64,000 nt of DNA from Agromyces cerinus (GTDB lineage Bacteria > Actinomycetota > Actinomycetes > Actinomycetales > Microbacteriaceae): the NCBI RefSeq assembly GCF_016907835.1, contig NZ_JAFBCT010000001.1, positions 1,488,001 through 1,552,000 of the forward strand. The letters run 5' to 3'. Below are positions 1 through 7,841 of the stretch, one piece after another. A model generated the notes under the pieces. It did not search any database and was not told the origin of the DNA. It was given only the letters and a program-made list of their open reading frames with translations. How positions within the stretch are numbered: the first letter of the stretch is position 1; each line of letters starts with the position of its first letter. The position numbers and the translations under genes are program-made.

Positions 1-302
1 TCAACGGCGGCTATCGACGCAGCTCCAACACCGACCTGGCGGCCGGATACGACCGAGTCGTGGTGCTGGAGCCGTTCGGCGGCCGGTCGCGGACCCCGCT
101 CGAGTGGGGCATGGACCTCGCGACGCAGGTCGACGAGCTGCGCGCAGTGGGAAGCGAGGTCGAGACCGTCTTCCCCGACGCCGGCGCGGGTGACGTGTTC
201 AATGCCAATGCGCTGGACCCCGCGACCCGTCGGCCGGCAGCGCGAGGAGGTCACGACCAGGGCCTGGCACTCGCTGCGAGTCTCGCCGACTTCTGGCGCT
301 GA
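1..302 (+). CDS. Patatin-like phospholipase, C-terminal fragment (5' end outside window)
   Basis: Only the last 99 residues are present; the gene enters from the left edge in frame 3 and stops with TGA at 300-302. The opening residues NGGYRRSSNTDLAAGYDRV match the end-of-domain motif of bacterial patatin-like hydrolases, where DGG/DGA carries the catalytic Asp before a conserved N-A/T-D-L-A segment. The rest resembles the usual C-terminal helix region of these acyl hydrolases. Odd point: the catalytic position reads Asn (codon AAC at 3-5) rather than Asp. The Ser of the GxSxG nucleophile elbow lies outside the window, so activity cannot be judged. The next feature downstream is the convergent RNase P RNA. 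Confidence 0.7.
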   Translation, partial: NGGYRRSSNTDLAAGYDRVVVLEPFGGRSRTPLEWGMDLATQVDELRAVGSEVETVFPDAGAGDVFNANALDPATRRPAARGGHDQGLALAASLADFWR

Positions 303-356
303 TCCGCGAACCCGATTCACGGGAGGTGGTGCCGCCGGTCGGTGTGCGAAAGGGTG

Positions 357-738
<382 letters not shown>

Positions 739-820
739 CGATTCGAGTCTACCGTCGCGGCCGAGCCCGGATCGCCGCGGCATCCGGGCCCGTTCGCCGG
801 TCGTCAGCGCAGAGCGCGGC

Positions 821-1558
821 TCAGAGGCCCGACTCGTCGGTCCGCACCAGGATGCGGTCGCACTCGGGGCACAGCACGACCTCGTCGGGGGCTGCACGGC
901 GCACCGACTCGAGGTCGGAACCCGTGAGCGTGATGCCGCAGCCACCGCACGTGCGCGCTTGCAGGAGGGCCGCGCCGACTCCCCCGCCGCGCACGCGGCG
1001 CTGCTCGTAGAACGCGAGCAGCGGCTCGGCCACGCCCTCGGCGACGACCGCCCGATCGCGTTCGGTCTGCTCGCGCTCGACCCCGAGGCCGCCTGCGGCC
1101 TCGTCACGCTCGGCCTCGAGGGCGGCGACCTCGGTGACGATCGCGTCGCGCTGCAGGTCGATGCTGGAGAGGGCCACGTCCGCCTCCTCGACGCGCTCCA
1201 TGACGACGAGCTCCTGCTCTTCGAGGTCGTTCAGCCTGCGCCGGAGCGAGACCAGCTCGGCCTCGAGCGCCGAGACGTCCTTCACCGATGAGGTGTGCTG
1301 GAGGCGCTCGCTGTCACGCGCGATGCGCGCTTCGACGACGGCGACGTCGGACTCCAGGCGCTTCAGCTCGACGCGTGCGTCCTCGAGGGTGCCGAGAGCC
1401 TCGGCACGCGTGCCGCGCACGGCCTGGTCACGGGCGGCGAACTCGGCGAGCCGGCCTGCCTGCGGCAGCGAGCCGAGCTTGTGCGCGAGCTGCGCGAGGC
1501 GGGTGTCGAGCGACTGGAGCCGCAACAGCTGTTCTTGTTCGGCGGGGCTGGCCTTCAC
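821..1558 (-). CDS. C4-type zinc-ribbon coiled-coil protein (CT398/zf-RING_7-like)
   Basis: The product has 245 residues. About 170 residues of alpha-helical coiled coil rich in Glu, Arg and Leu (residues 1-175) are followed by a C-terminal zinc ribbon with two CxxC pairs (CGGC and CPEC, about residues 207-235). Proteins of this build are conserved in actinobacteria and in Chlamydia/Helicobacter (CT398, HP0958-like) and are thought to be nucleic-acid-binding or adaptor proteins. Their precise role is unknown. The GTG start at 1558 was chosen because GAGGAG lies 7-8 nt upstream and MKASPAEQ is the typical N-terminus; the frame stays open further upstream only as a high-GC artefact. It lies 56 bp after the NIF3 gene and is probably co-transcribed with it. 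Confidence 0.88.
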   Translation of the reverse strand: MKASPAEQEQLLRLQSLDTRLAQLAHKLGSLPQAGRLAEFAARDQAVRGTRAEALGTLEDARVELKRLESDVAVVEARIARDSERLQHTSSVKDVSALEAELVSLRRRLNDLEEQELVVMERVEEADVALSSIDLQRDAIVTEVAALEAERDEAAGGLGVEREQTERDRAVVAEGVAEPLLAFYEQRRVRGGGVGAALLQARTCGGCGITLTGSDLESVRRAAPDEVVLCPECDRILVRTDESGL

Positions 1559-1614
1559 GTGGTGCTCCTCGTGGGATCGGGTCGTCGGTGAGGACGGTGG
1601 TCGGGGTTCGCTGT

Positions 1615-2433
1615 TCACTGCACGATCTGGAAATCCCAGGGATCGGTGCGGAGCTCGGAGACGACGACGGAGAGCTCGGGGTGGGCTGCGCGCAGCTGCG
1701 CGGCCGCGACATCGAGCCACAGCCATTCGCTCGCCCAGTGCGAGACGTCGAGCAGCGCAGGGCCGCCCGTGAGCTTCGCCTGCTCGCGTGCCTCCGACGC
1801 CGGGTGATGGCGGAGGTCGGCCGTGATGTACGCGTCGGCGCCGCGGACCGCCGGGTCGCCGAGCAGCGAGTCGCCGGCGCCGCCGCACACGGCGACCGTC
1901 TCGACCGGGTCGTCGAAGCCTCCGGAGGCGCGGACACCGGTCGCCGTCGCGGGGAGGATGTCGGCGAGCACACGGGCGAGGCGGCCCAGGGTCGTGGGCT
2001 CGGGCAGGCGACCGACGCGGCCGAGCCCGAGCGACGGGTCGATCGACGGCCGGATGGGCCGCGTCTCGATGAGGCCGAGCCGGTCGGCCAGTACCGCCGA
2101 GGTGCCTTCGGCGACGACATCCGCGTTCGTATGGGCGGTGACCACTGCGCAGTCGGCGCGGATCAGACGCGCGATCAGGGACCCCTTGTAGCGGTCTTCG
2201 GCGACCGAGGTGACTCCGCGCAGGAGCAGGGGGTGGTGGGCGATGACGAGATCGACACCCTCGGCGATCGCCTCGTCGACCGTCTCGACGACGGTGTCGA
2301 CCGTGAAGAGCACGCGCCGCACCGGGGCCGCTGGATCGCCGGTCACGAGTCCTGGGGAATCCCACGACTCCGCTCCCGCGATCGGCCAGAGACGTTCGAT
2401 CGTCGTCAGCAGGTCGGCGAGGGTGGCGGTCAC
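1615..2433 (-). CDS. Nif3-like dinuclear metal centre protein
   Basis: The product has 272 residues, the normal length for single-domain NIF3/YbgI proteins. These form hexameric toroids with a dinuclear metal site and have been annotated as GTP cyclohydrolase I type 2 without firm proof. Visible metal-site motifs are the early E-SWD-PGL segment (about residues 21-29), DLVIAHHPLL (residues 61-70, the His pair), TAHTNAD (about 99-105) and, near the C-terminus, DVSHWASE, which carries the late His/Glu ligands. It is followed on the minus strand by the zinc-ribbon gene, a pairing common in actinobacteria, and is preceded by ribA 74 bp away. Confidence 0.9.
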   Translation of the reverse strand: MTATLADLLTTIERLWPIAGAESWDSPGLVTGDPAAPVRRVLFTVDTVVETVDEAIAEGVDLVIAHHPLLLRGVTSVAEDRYKGSLIARLIRADCAVVTAHTNADVVAEGTSAVLADRLGLIETRPIRPSIDPSLGLGRVGRLPEPTTLGRLARVLADILPATATGVRASGGFDDPVETVAVCGGAGDSLLGDPAVRGADAYITADLRHHPASEAREQAKLTGGPALLDVSHWASEWLWLDVAAAQLRAAHPELSVVVSELRTDPWDFQIVQ

Positions 2434-2507
2434 CCGCCCAGCCTACCTTCGGAGCGCGCGACACCGCGGCCCGGCGCTGCGCCGCATCCGCTTCGCGCCC
2501 GTGTCGG

Positions 2508-3161
2508 TCACGTGTCGGCGGGGATCAGGTGCCCCATTCGGTCGCGCTTCGCCCGGAGGTAGGCGAGGTTGGCCGGAGCGGCCCCCGTCACGAGCGGCAC
2601 TCGCTCGACGACCTCGATGCCGTGGCCGGTCAGCTGGGCGATCTTGTCGGGGTTGTTCGTGAGCAGCCGCACCGAGTGCAGGCCGAGATCGTCGAGGATC
2701 GCCGCAGCGGCCGCGTACTCGCGATCGTCGGCGGGCAGGCCGAGCGCGAGGTTGGCGTCGAGCGTGTCGAGGCCCGACTGCTGCAGGCGATACGCCTTGA
2801 GCTTGGCGACGAGGCCGATGCCCCGGCCCTCGTGCCCGCGGAGGTAGACGACGACTCCGCCGTCCGCGATCCGCTCGAGGGCGGCATCGAGCTGCGGGCC
2901 GCACTCGCACTTCTCGGACGAGAACACCTCGCCCGTCAGGCACTCGGAGTGCACGCGCACGAGCGCGCCCTGCGTCACGGGTGCGAGCGAGACGATCGCC
3001 AGGTGCTCGTCGTCCGTCACCAGATCCCGATAGGCGCGGAAGCGGAACGGCCCGTGCGCGGTCGGGATCTCGGTCTCGACCTCGAAGGCGACGCGCCCGG
3101 CGGCCCCGAGCTCTGCGGCTACGGGCGTCGGCTCACGAACGGTCTCGGTCTGCTGCGGCAT
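2508..3161 (-). CDS. ribA: GTP cyclohydrolase II
   Basis: This enzyme converts GTP to 2,5-diamino-6-ribosylamino-4(3H)-pyrimidinone 5'-phosphate, formate and pyrophosphate, the first step of riboflavin synthesis. The product is 217 residues, a stand-alone RibA rather than the common RibBA fusion. Zinc ligands appear as C74, C85 and C87 in SECLTGEVFSSEKCECG. The active-site motifs LRGHEGRGIGL (about 109-119), DTLDANLALG and LLTNNPDK are intact. It starts 3 bp from the end of the transaldolase gene, so it is very probably in the same transcript. No FMN riboswitch is visible upstream, and no other riboflavin gene is nearby. Confidence 0.95.
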   Translation of the reverse strand: MPQQTETVREPTPVAAELGAAGRVAFEVETEIPTAHGPFRFRAYRDLVTDDEHLAIVSLAPVTQGALVRVHSECLTGEVFSSEKCECGPQLDAALERIADGGVVVYLRGHEGRGIGLVAKLKAYRLQQSGLDTLDANLALGLPADDREYAAAAAILDDLGLHSVRLLTNNPDKIAQLTGHGIEVVERVPLVTGAAPANLAYLRAKRDRMGHLIPADT

Positions 3162-3164
3162 CCG

Positions 3165-4292
3165 TCATGGCCTTCCGGTTCGTGCGCGCTCGAGTGCGGC
3201 CGCGACGGTGGCGACGAGTTCGTCGCCCGATGCCTGGAACTTCGCGACGCCCTCGCGCTCGAGGGTCGCGGTGACTTCGTCGTAGGAGATGCCGAGCGCC
3301 GCCAGGCCGGCGAGCACGGCCCGCGACTCGTCGGCGGTGCCCGTGATCGTGTCGCCGCGGATGCGACCGTGGTCGAACACGGCCTCGAGCGTCTTCTCGG
3401 GCATCGTGTTGACGACATCGCGGGCCACGAGCTCTTCGACGTAGCGGGTGTCGGGCAGCGCCGGGTCCTTCGCACCGGTCGAAGCCCAGAGCGGTCGCTG
3501 CACGTTCGCGCCGAGCGCCAGCAGCCGCTGGGCTCGTGCGCCCGCGAACTCGCTCGTGAAGATCTCGTACGCGAGTCGCGCGTTGGCGATGCCGGCGAGA
3601 CTCCTGAGCTCGCGCGCGGCCGCTGTGCCGATCTCATCCAGCCTGCGATCGACCTCGGTGTCGACGCGCGACACGAAGAACGATGCGACCGAGCGGATGC
3701 CCCGGAGTGCGAGACCCGACTCGTGGGCGCGCTCGAGACCGGTGAGATAGGCGTCGACCACCGCTCGATAGCGGTCGAGACCGAAGATGAGGGTGACGTT
3801 GACGCTGATGCCGAGCGCGATCGCGGCCGTGATGGCGGCCACGCCCTCGACGGTCGCGGGGATCTTCACGAACACGTTCGGGCGATCGATGTGCTCGGCG
3901 AGCGACCGGGTCTCGACGAGCGTCGCGAGCGTGTCGTGCGCAGCATCGGCACCGACCTCGATCGACACCCATCCGTCGACGCCGCCACTCGCATCGAACA
4001 CGGGGCGAAGGAGGTCGGCCGCCCTCGCCACATCGTCGGTGGTCAGCGCGAAGACGACGTCGCTCGCGGACCGGTTGCCCTGCGCGAGGGCGGCGACCTG
4101 CTCGTCGTACGCCGTGCTTCCGCCGATGGCGGCCGCGAAGATCGTGGGGTTGGTCGTGACACCCACGACCTCGCGCTGCGAGATGAGGCGCTGCAGGTCG
4201 CCGCTGAGGATGCGCTGTCTCGAGAGGTCGTCGAGCCAGATGCTCACCCCTTCGGCTGCAAGTGCCGCGGTCGGGGACGCTGCGGGGCTCAC
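3165..4292 (-). CDS. tal: Transaldolase
   Basis: Transaldolase of the non-oxidative pentose phosphate pathway transfers a dihydroxyacetone unit between sedoheptulose-7-P and glyceraldehyde-3-P. At 375 residues it is the actinobacterial length class. The N-terminal signature GVTTNPTIF is at residues 44-52. The Schiff-base lysine is K143 in NVFVKIPAT, followed by later barrel strands such as SVNVTLIF and [10 protein letters not shown]. The start overlaps the stop of the upstream flavoprotein by 4 nt (4289-4292), and the stop lies 3 nt before ribA, so the three genes appear to form one minus-strand operon. No transketolase or zwf is adjacent, which is unusual for actinobacterial tal. Confidence 0.95.
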   Translation of the reverse strand: MSPAASPTAALAAEGVSIWLDDLSRQRILSGDLQRLISQREVVGVTTNPTIFAAAIGGSTAYDEQVAALAQGNRSASDVVFALTTDDVARAADLLRPVFDASGGVDGWVSIEVGADAAHDTLATLVETRSLAEHIDRPNVFVKIPATVEGVAAITAAIALGISVNVTLIFGLDRYRAVVDAYLTGLERAHESGLALRGIRSVASFFVSRVDTEVDRRLDEIGTAAARELRSLAGIANARLAYEIFTSEFAGARAQRLLALGANVQRPLWASTGAKDPALPDTRYVEELVARDVVNTMPEKTLEAVFDHGRIRGDTITGTADESRAVLAGLAALGISYDEVTATLEREGVAKFQASGDELVATVAAALERARTGRP

Positions 4293-5518
4293 AGCTCCTC
4301 CAACGGAATCCGCTCGTCGGCGAGGCGCGCCGGGTCGACCACGTTGCCGCGCCGGATGACGCCTTGCACCCCTTCGTTGACATCCCAGACGTTGACGTTC
4401 ATGCCCGCGACCACGCGACCGCCGGCGACCCAGAACGAGATGAACTCCCGGGCGTCCCGATCGCCGCGGTACACGATCTCGGCGCCTCGGGTCAGCGGGC
4501 CGAAGCCCGAGTACTCCATGCCCAGGTCGTACTGGTCGGTGTAGAAGTACGGGATGTCGTCGTAGGAGACGGGGAGTCCGAGCATCGAGCGGGCGGCGAC
4601 CGCGCCGCCGTGCAGGGCGTTGGCCCAGTGTTCGCTTCGCAGGCGCAGGTCGGCGAGCGGATGGTACGCCTCGGCGATGTCACCCGCGGCCCAGACGTTC
4701 GCCAGGTCGGTGCGGAGCGCGGCGTCGGTGAGCACTCCCGAGCCGATCGCGGCGCCGGCGCTGCGGGCCAGGTCGAGGTTCGGCATCGCGCCGACGCCGA
4801 CCAGCACGAGATCTGCGGCGAAGAGGTCGCCGGTGTCGAGCCGCACGCCGGTCGCGCGGCCGCCGGCGCCAGTGATCTCGGTGACGACGACGGAGGTTCG
4901 GAGCTCCACGCCGTGCTCGACGTGCAGTTCGGCGAACATGCCGCCGAGCTCGTCTCCGAGCGCGTTCGCGAGCGGCACGGGGTCTCGCTCGAGGATCGTG
5001 ACCTCGTTGCCGAGGGTGCGCGCCGTCGCGGCGACCTCCATGCCGATCCAGCCCGACCCGATCAGCACGAGTCGACGGCCGCCACTCGCGAGCTCCTCGT
5101 GCAGCGCTTCGGAATCATCGAGGGTGCGAAGCGTGCGCACTCCCTGCAGTTCGGCACCGGGGATCGTGAGGCGACGGGCGGTCGATCCGGTCGCGAGCAG
5201 CAGGGCGTCGTAGTCGAGCGCCTCGCCCGTGTCGAGCTGCACGCGCTGCTCTGCGGGGTCGAGCGCGGTGACGGTGGTACCGAGTTGCAGGTCGATCTCG
5301 CGCCGGCGGTACCACTCGGGCGACTCGACGAACACCGAGTCGCGCTCGGCGGTGCCTGCGAGGTAGTCCTTCGACAGCGGCGGCCGGATGTACGGATGAT
5401 GCGCCTCGGCCGCGATCAAGTGGACGTCGCCGTCGAAGCCCTCGTCGCGGAGCGTCTTCGCCGCGGTGGCGCCGGCGAGTCCCCCGCCGACGATGACGAA
5501 ACTCGGCGCCGTGGTCAC
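4289..5518 (-). CDS. FAD/NAD(P)-binding oxidoreductase, ferredoxin-reductase family
   Basis: This flavoprotein resembles the NAD(P)H-dependent reductases that feed ferredoxins in oxygenase systems (putidaredoxin/rhodocoxin reductase type). The N-terminal Rossmann motif is [15 protein letters not shown] second nucleotide-binding motif, [15 protein letters not shown], follows near residue 150, then VGVGAMPN and the FAD motif [10 protein letters not shown] reductase C-terminal domain ([16 protein letters not shown]) closes it. The length is about 409 residues. The GTG at 5518 is preferred because GAGAGG lies 9 nt upstream; the ATG at 5524 would leave only 3 nt. It heads the flavoprotein-tal-ribA run and is divergent from a cysteine-rich regulator that may control it. 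No ferredoxin gene is adjacent. Confidence 0.88.
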   Translation of the reverse strand: MTTAPSFVIVGGGLAGATAAKTLRDEGFDGDVHLIAAEAHHPYIRPPLSKDYLAGTAERDSVFVESPEWYRRREIDLQLGTTVTALDPAEQRVQLDTGEALDYDALLLATGSTARRLTIPGAELQGVRTLRTLDDSEALHEELASGGRRLVLIGSGWIGMEVAATARTLGNEVTILERDPVPLANALGDELGGMFAELHVEHGVELRTSVVVTEITGAGGRATGVRLDTGDLFAADLVLVGVGAMPNLDLARSAGAAIGSGVLTDAALRTDLANVWAAGDIAEAYHPLADLRLRSEHWANALHGGAVAARSMLGLPVSYDDIPYFYTDQYDLGMEYSGFGPLTRGAEIVYRGDRDAREFISFWVAGGRVVAGMNVNVWDVNEGVQGVIRRGNVVDPARLADERIPLEEL

Positions 5519-5588
5519 GATCATCCGCCTCTCGATGCGACTCGAGCGCATCTCATGTTCCCGACTGTACGAGCAGGAAATTCTTAAG

Positions 5589-5641
5589 TCAATGATTGCT
5601 GTTTTAGATTCTCGTCTTTCGTCAAGAATCATCGTTTTAGA
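5589..5641. promoter_or_regulatory. Divergent operator/promoter region with direct and inverted repeats
   Basis: This is an unusually A+T-rich patch between the flavoprotein and regulator genes. Two 20-nt direct repeats (5589-5608 and 5622-5641) share 14 of 20 positions, including the ends tcaa and gttttaga, with a 33-bp period (about three helical turns). Nested within them is a perfect inverted repeat, GATTCT (5607-5612) and AGAATC (5625-5630). The second repeat ends 14 bp before the regulator's ATG. Binding by the neighbouring regulator is inferred, not shown. Confidence 0.5.
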
Positions 5642-5655
5642 GCTAGGCTGACCGC

Positions 5656-6327
5656 ATGGACGACTCCGCGCGGCACGACGACCTGGTGGCCGTCGCCTCG
5701 ATCGCAGACCCGCAACGGCGGGCGCTGCTCGAGTTCGTCGGCCGGCATCCCGAGCCCGTCGGCCGCGACGAAGCCGCTCGGGCGCTCGGCATGGCGCGCG
5801 GAACTGCGGCCTTCCACCTCGATCGACTCGTCGAGGCGGGGTGGCTCGTCACCGAGTTCCAACGTCGCAACGGCCGCACCGGGCCGGGCGCCGGGCGCCC
5901 CGCGAAGCTCTACACCGCCGCCTCCGGTGAGGTCTCCGTCTCCGTGCCCAAGCGCCACTACGACATCGCCGCCGAGCTCTTGAGCCGGGCCGTCGAGGAA
6001 TCGGATCGCACGGGCCGCCCGATCCGGCCGACGCTCGAACGCGTCGCGACCGACCTCGGCCGGGCGCTCGGCTCGGCCTCCGACTCGATGACCGAGGTGC
6101 TCCAGCGACTCGGCTACGAACCCGTCGACGACGGCGCCGATGGGCTGCTCCTCACCAACTGCCCGTTCCACCGGGTCGCGCAGAACCACACCGCGACGAT
6201 CTGCGGTGCCAACCGGGCCCTCCTCCAGGGCGCCGCCGAAGGCGTCGACGGGGAGGCGAGAGCGGTCGTGCTCGAACCCGGCGTGGGGCAGTGCTGCGTA
6301 CGGCTCGTGGCCGGCGACCCGGCCTAG
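5656..6327 (+). CDS. COG2345-type winged-helix regulator with C-terminal cysteines
   Basis: The product is a 223-residue transcriptional regulator. An ArsR/MarR-like winged helix occupies about residues 12-90, with a recognition-helix region RGTAAFHLDRLVEAGWL and a wing GRPAKLYT. The C-terminal half carries C169 in TNCPFH, C183 in TICGAN and a C213-C214 pair near the end. The spacing C-x13-C followed by distal cysteines recalls SufR-like iron-sulfur regulators of the same COG, so a redox or Fe-S sensing role is plausible but unproven. It is divergent from a ferredoxin-reductase-like gene with repeats between them, which suggests local control. Confidence 0.8.
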   Translation: MDDSARHDDLVAVASIADPQRRALLEFVGRHPEPVGRDEAARALGMARGTAAFHLDRLVEAGWLVTEFQRRNGRTGPGAGRPAKLYTAASGEVSVSVPKRHYDIAAELLSRAVEESDRTGRPIRPTLERVATDLGRALGSASDSMTEVLQRLGYEPVDDGADGLLLTNCPFHRVAQNHTATICGANRALLQGAAEGVDGEARAVVLEPGVGQCCVRLVAGDPA

Positions 6328-6339
6328 GAAGGCGAAGGG

Positions 6340-6412
6340 TGGGCCCTGCCGGGCTCGAACCGACGACATCCACGGTGTAAACGTGGCGCTCTACCAACTG
6401 AGCTAAAGGCCC
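6340..6412 (-). tRNA. tRNA-Val (anticodon UAC)
   Basis: A 73-nt cloverleaf on the minus strand. The acceptor 5' GGGCCTT pairs with 3' AGGGCCC, with discriminator A at 6340. The D-arm is AGCTCAGTTGGTAGAGC, and the anticodon stem CCACG/CGTGG encloses loop TTTACAC (anticodon TAC, reading GTA/GTG). The T-arm contains GGTTCGAGCC. The 3' CCA is not encoded. Confidence 0.95.
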
Positions 6413-6466
6413 GCGACCGCGCGCGGCGCACGCTCATGCTATCGCGAGCTGCCTAGACTCGCGGCC

Positions 6467-7171
6467 ATGGAGCAGCCGATGCAGCAGCATCCGAGCCGAA
6501 GCACGCCGTCGGAGCATCGATGGCCGTCGGTCGTCGCGCTCGTGATCGCGCTGGCGCTCTACGCCGCATTGCCGAACGCGTTCCTCGGCCCGCTGCGCTT
6601 CGTCGTCGTCGTCTTCGGCCTGGCGCTGCTCGTGCCGCTCGTGATCGCGAACCCGCACCGGCTCACCCGGCTCACCCCGTTCACGAAGTGGACGTCGATC
6701 ATCCTCGCCGCCGGGCTCGTCGTCGCGAACCAGATCACGCTCGTGTTCCTGCTCGTGGCCCTGGCCGTCGGCCAGGCGGATGACGCGCACGGCCTGCTCC
6801 TCTCGGCACTGCAGGTCTGGGTCGCGAACGTGATCGGATTCACACTGCTGTACTGGGAGCTCGACCGGGGTGGCCCGGTCATGCGCACGATGGCGGCGCG
6901 ATCCGACCTGCCGCCCGCGGACTTCCGGTTCCCACAGGACGAGGACGACGACGCGGTCACCGAGGTCGCGGCGCGGTCATCGGCGGTGCGCGACTGGATG
7001 CCCCGCTTCGTCGACTACCTCTACTCGGCGCTCTCGAACTCGATGGCGTTCAGCGCGACCGACGCGATGCCGCTCTCGCCGCGGTTCAAGCTCCTGATGG
7101 CGTTGCAGGCGTTCGGCGGGTTCCTGATCCTCGCGCTCGTGATCGCCAGGTCGGTCAACATCCTCGGCTGA
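6467..7171 (+). CDS. Conserved multi-pass membrane protein of unknown function
   Basis: The product has 234 residues. Hydrophobic segments lie at about residues 20-40, 42-62, 72-100, 108-128 and 205-230, separated by an acidic cytoplasmic-looking stretch (QDEDDDAVTEVAAR, about 164-177). The C-terminal part, with DYLYSALSNSMAFSATDAMP followed by a last helix, recalls the pore-loop layout of small two-helix ion channels, but no TVGYGD filter is present. I recognise it only as a conserved actinobacterial membrane protein. It stands alone between tRNA-Val and a convergent peroxiredoxin. The ATG at 6467 is the only strong start. Confidence 0.7.
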   Translation: MEQPMQQHPSRSTPSEHRWPSVVALVIALALYAALPNAFLGPLRFVVVVFGLALLVPLVIANPHRLTRLTPFTKWTSIILAAGLVVANQITLVFLLVALAVGQADDAHGLLLSALQVWVANVIGFTLLYWELDRGGPVMRTMAARSDLPPADFRFPQDEDDDAVTEVAARSSAVRDWMPRFVDYLYSALSNSMAFSATDAMPLSPRFKLLMALQAFGGFLILALVIARSVNILG

Positions 7172-7210
7172 CGTCAGGCGACCGTGCGATCGGATGCCGC
7201 CGGCGCACGC

Positions 7211-7666
7211 TCAGAGCGCCGCGAGCGCCGTTCGGTACTGCTCGAGCGACCGCGCCTCGCCGCGTGGTGTCGCGAAGCTCGCCGCCACGACGCCCTCGGC
7301 ATCGATCAGGAACGTCGCCCGTTCGGCGAGCCCGGTGCGCACGTCGAACGCGCCGAACGAATCCGCGACCGCGCCGTGCGGCCAGAAATCGGCGAGCAGC
7401 GGGAAGTCGTAGCCCTCGCGCTCGGCCCAGGCGCGCAGGGTGTGCTTCGAGTCGACGGAGATCGCATGCAGCGCGACATCCGGCCCCTCGAACATGGCGA
7501 TGTTGTCGCGCAGTTCGCAGAGTTCGGCGTGGCAGATGCCCGAGAACGCCAGGGGGAAGAACACGAGCGCCACGGCGCGACCCCTGAGCTCCGAGAGCTG
7601 CACGGGCTGGCCGAACTGGTTCACGAGGGTGAAGTCGGGCGCAGCGGCGCCGGGAGCGAGGATCAC
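7211..7666 (-). CDS. Thiol peroxiredoxin (AhpE/BCP-like)
   Basis: The product is a 151-residue thioredoxin-fold peroxidase that reduces H2O2 and organic hydroperoxides. The peroxidatic cysteine is C45 in the FPLAFSGIC motif (PxxxS/T-xxC class). C50 lies five residues later (C-x4-C), the spacing of BCP/PrxQ enzymes that form an internal disulfide. The overall sequence, including NQFGQPVQLSEL and FPLLADFWPHG, is closer to mycobacterial AhpE, which usually lacks that second Cys. The GTG start at 7666 has GGAGGGAAG upstream and gives the normal N-terminus VILAPGAAAPDF. It is divergent from aceE. Confidence 0.88.
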   Translation of the reverse strand: MILAPGAAAPDFTLVNQFGQPVQLSELRGRAVALVFFPLAFSGICHAELCELRDNIAMFEGPDVALHAISVDSKHTLRAWAEREGYDFPLLADFWPHGAVADSFGAFDVRTGLAERATFLIDAEGVVAASFATPRGEARSLEQYRTALAAL

Positions 7667-7734
7667 GGGGCGGCTTCCCTCCACAGGACGTTCGGTCGGA
7701 TCGAGGCCCCAGCCTAGCCCCCACCCCGCGGGCA

Positions 7735-7740
7735 TAGAAT
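7735..7740 (+). promoter_or_regulatory. Possible -10 element for aceE
   Basis: TAGAAT fits the TANNNT -10 consensus and lies about 100 bp before the aceE start, in the 175-bp divergent gap with the peroxiredoxin gene. No convincing -35 box is placed 16-18 bp upstream, so this is a weak call. Confidence 0.25.
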
Positions 7741-7841
7741 CACTAGGATGGCGTGGTGCCACCCGGCCGAGAACCCGGCCCACTGGGCGTGCGCACATCC
7801 CACACCCCGCAGGCACGATCTGCTGAAGAGAGAGGTCGAGT

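Noticed and set aside
821..2464. One long minus-strand frame covering the zinc-ribbon gene and its upstream neighbour
   Set aside because: The upstream part lies antisense or out of frame over the NIF3 gene. Only the 3' 245 codons have domain content and an RBS.
2529..4544. 671-codon plus-strand frame over ribA and transaldolase
   Set aside because: It is a shadow on the opposite strand of two intact, recognisable genes; its product is Arg/Asp/Glu-rich without domain.
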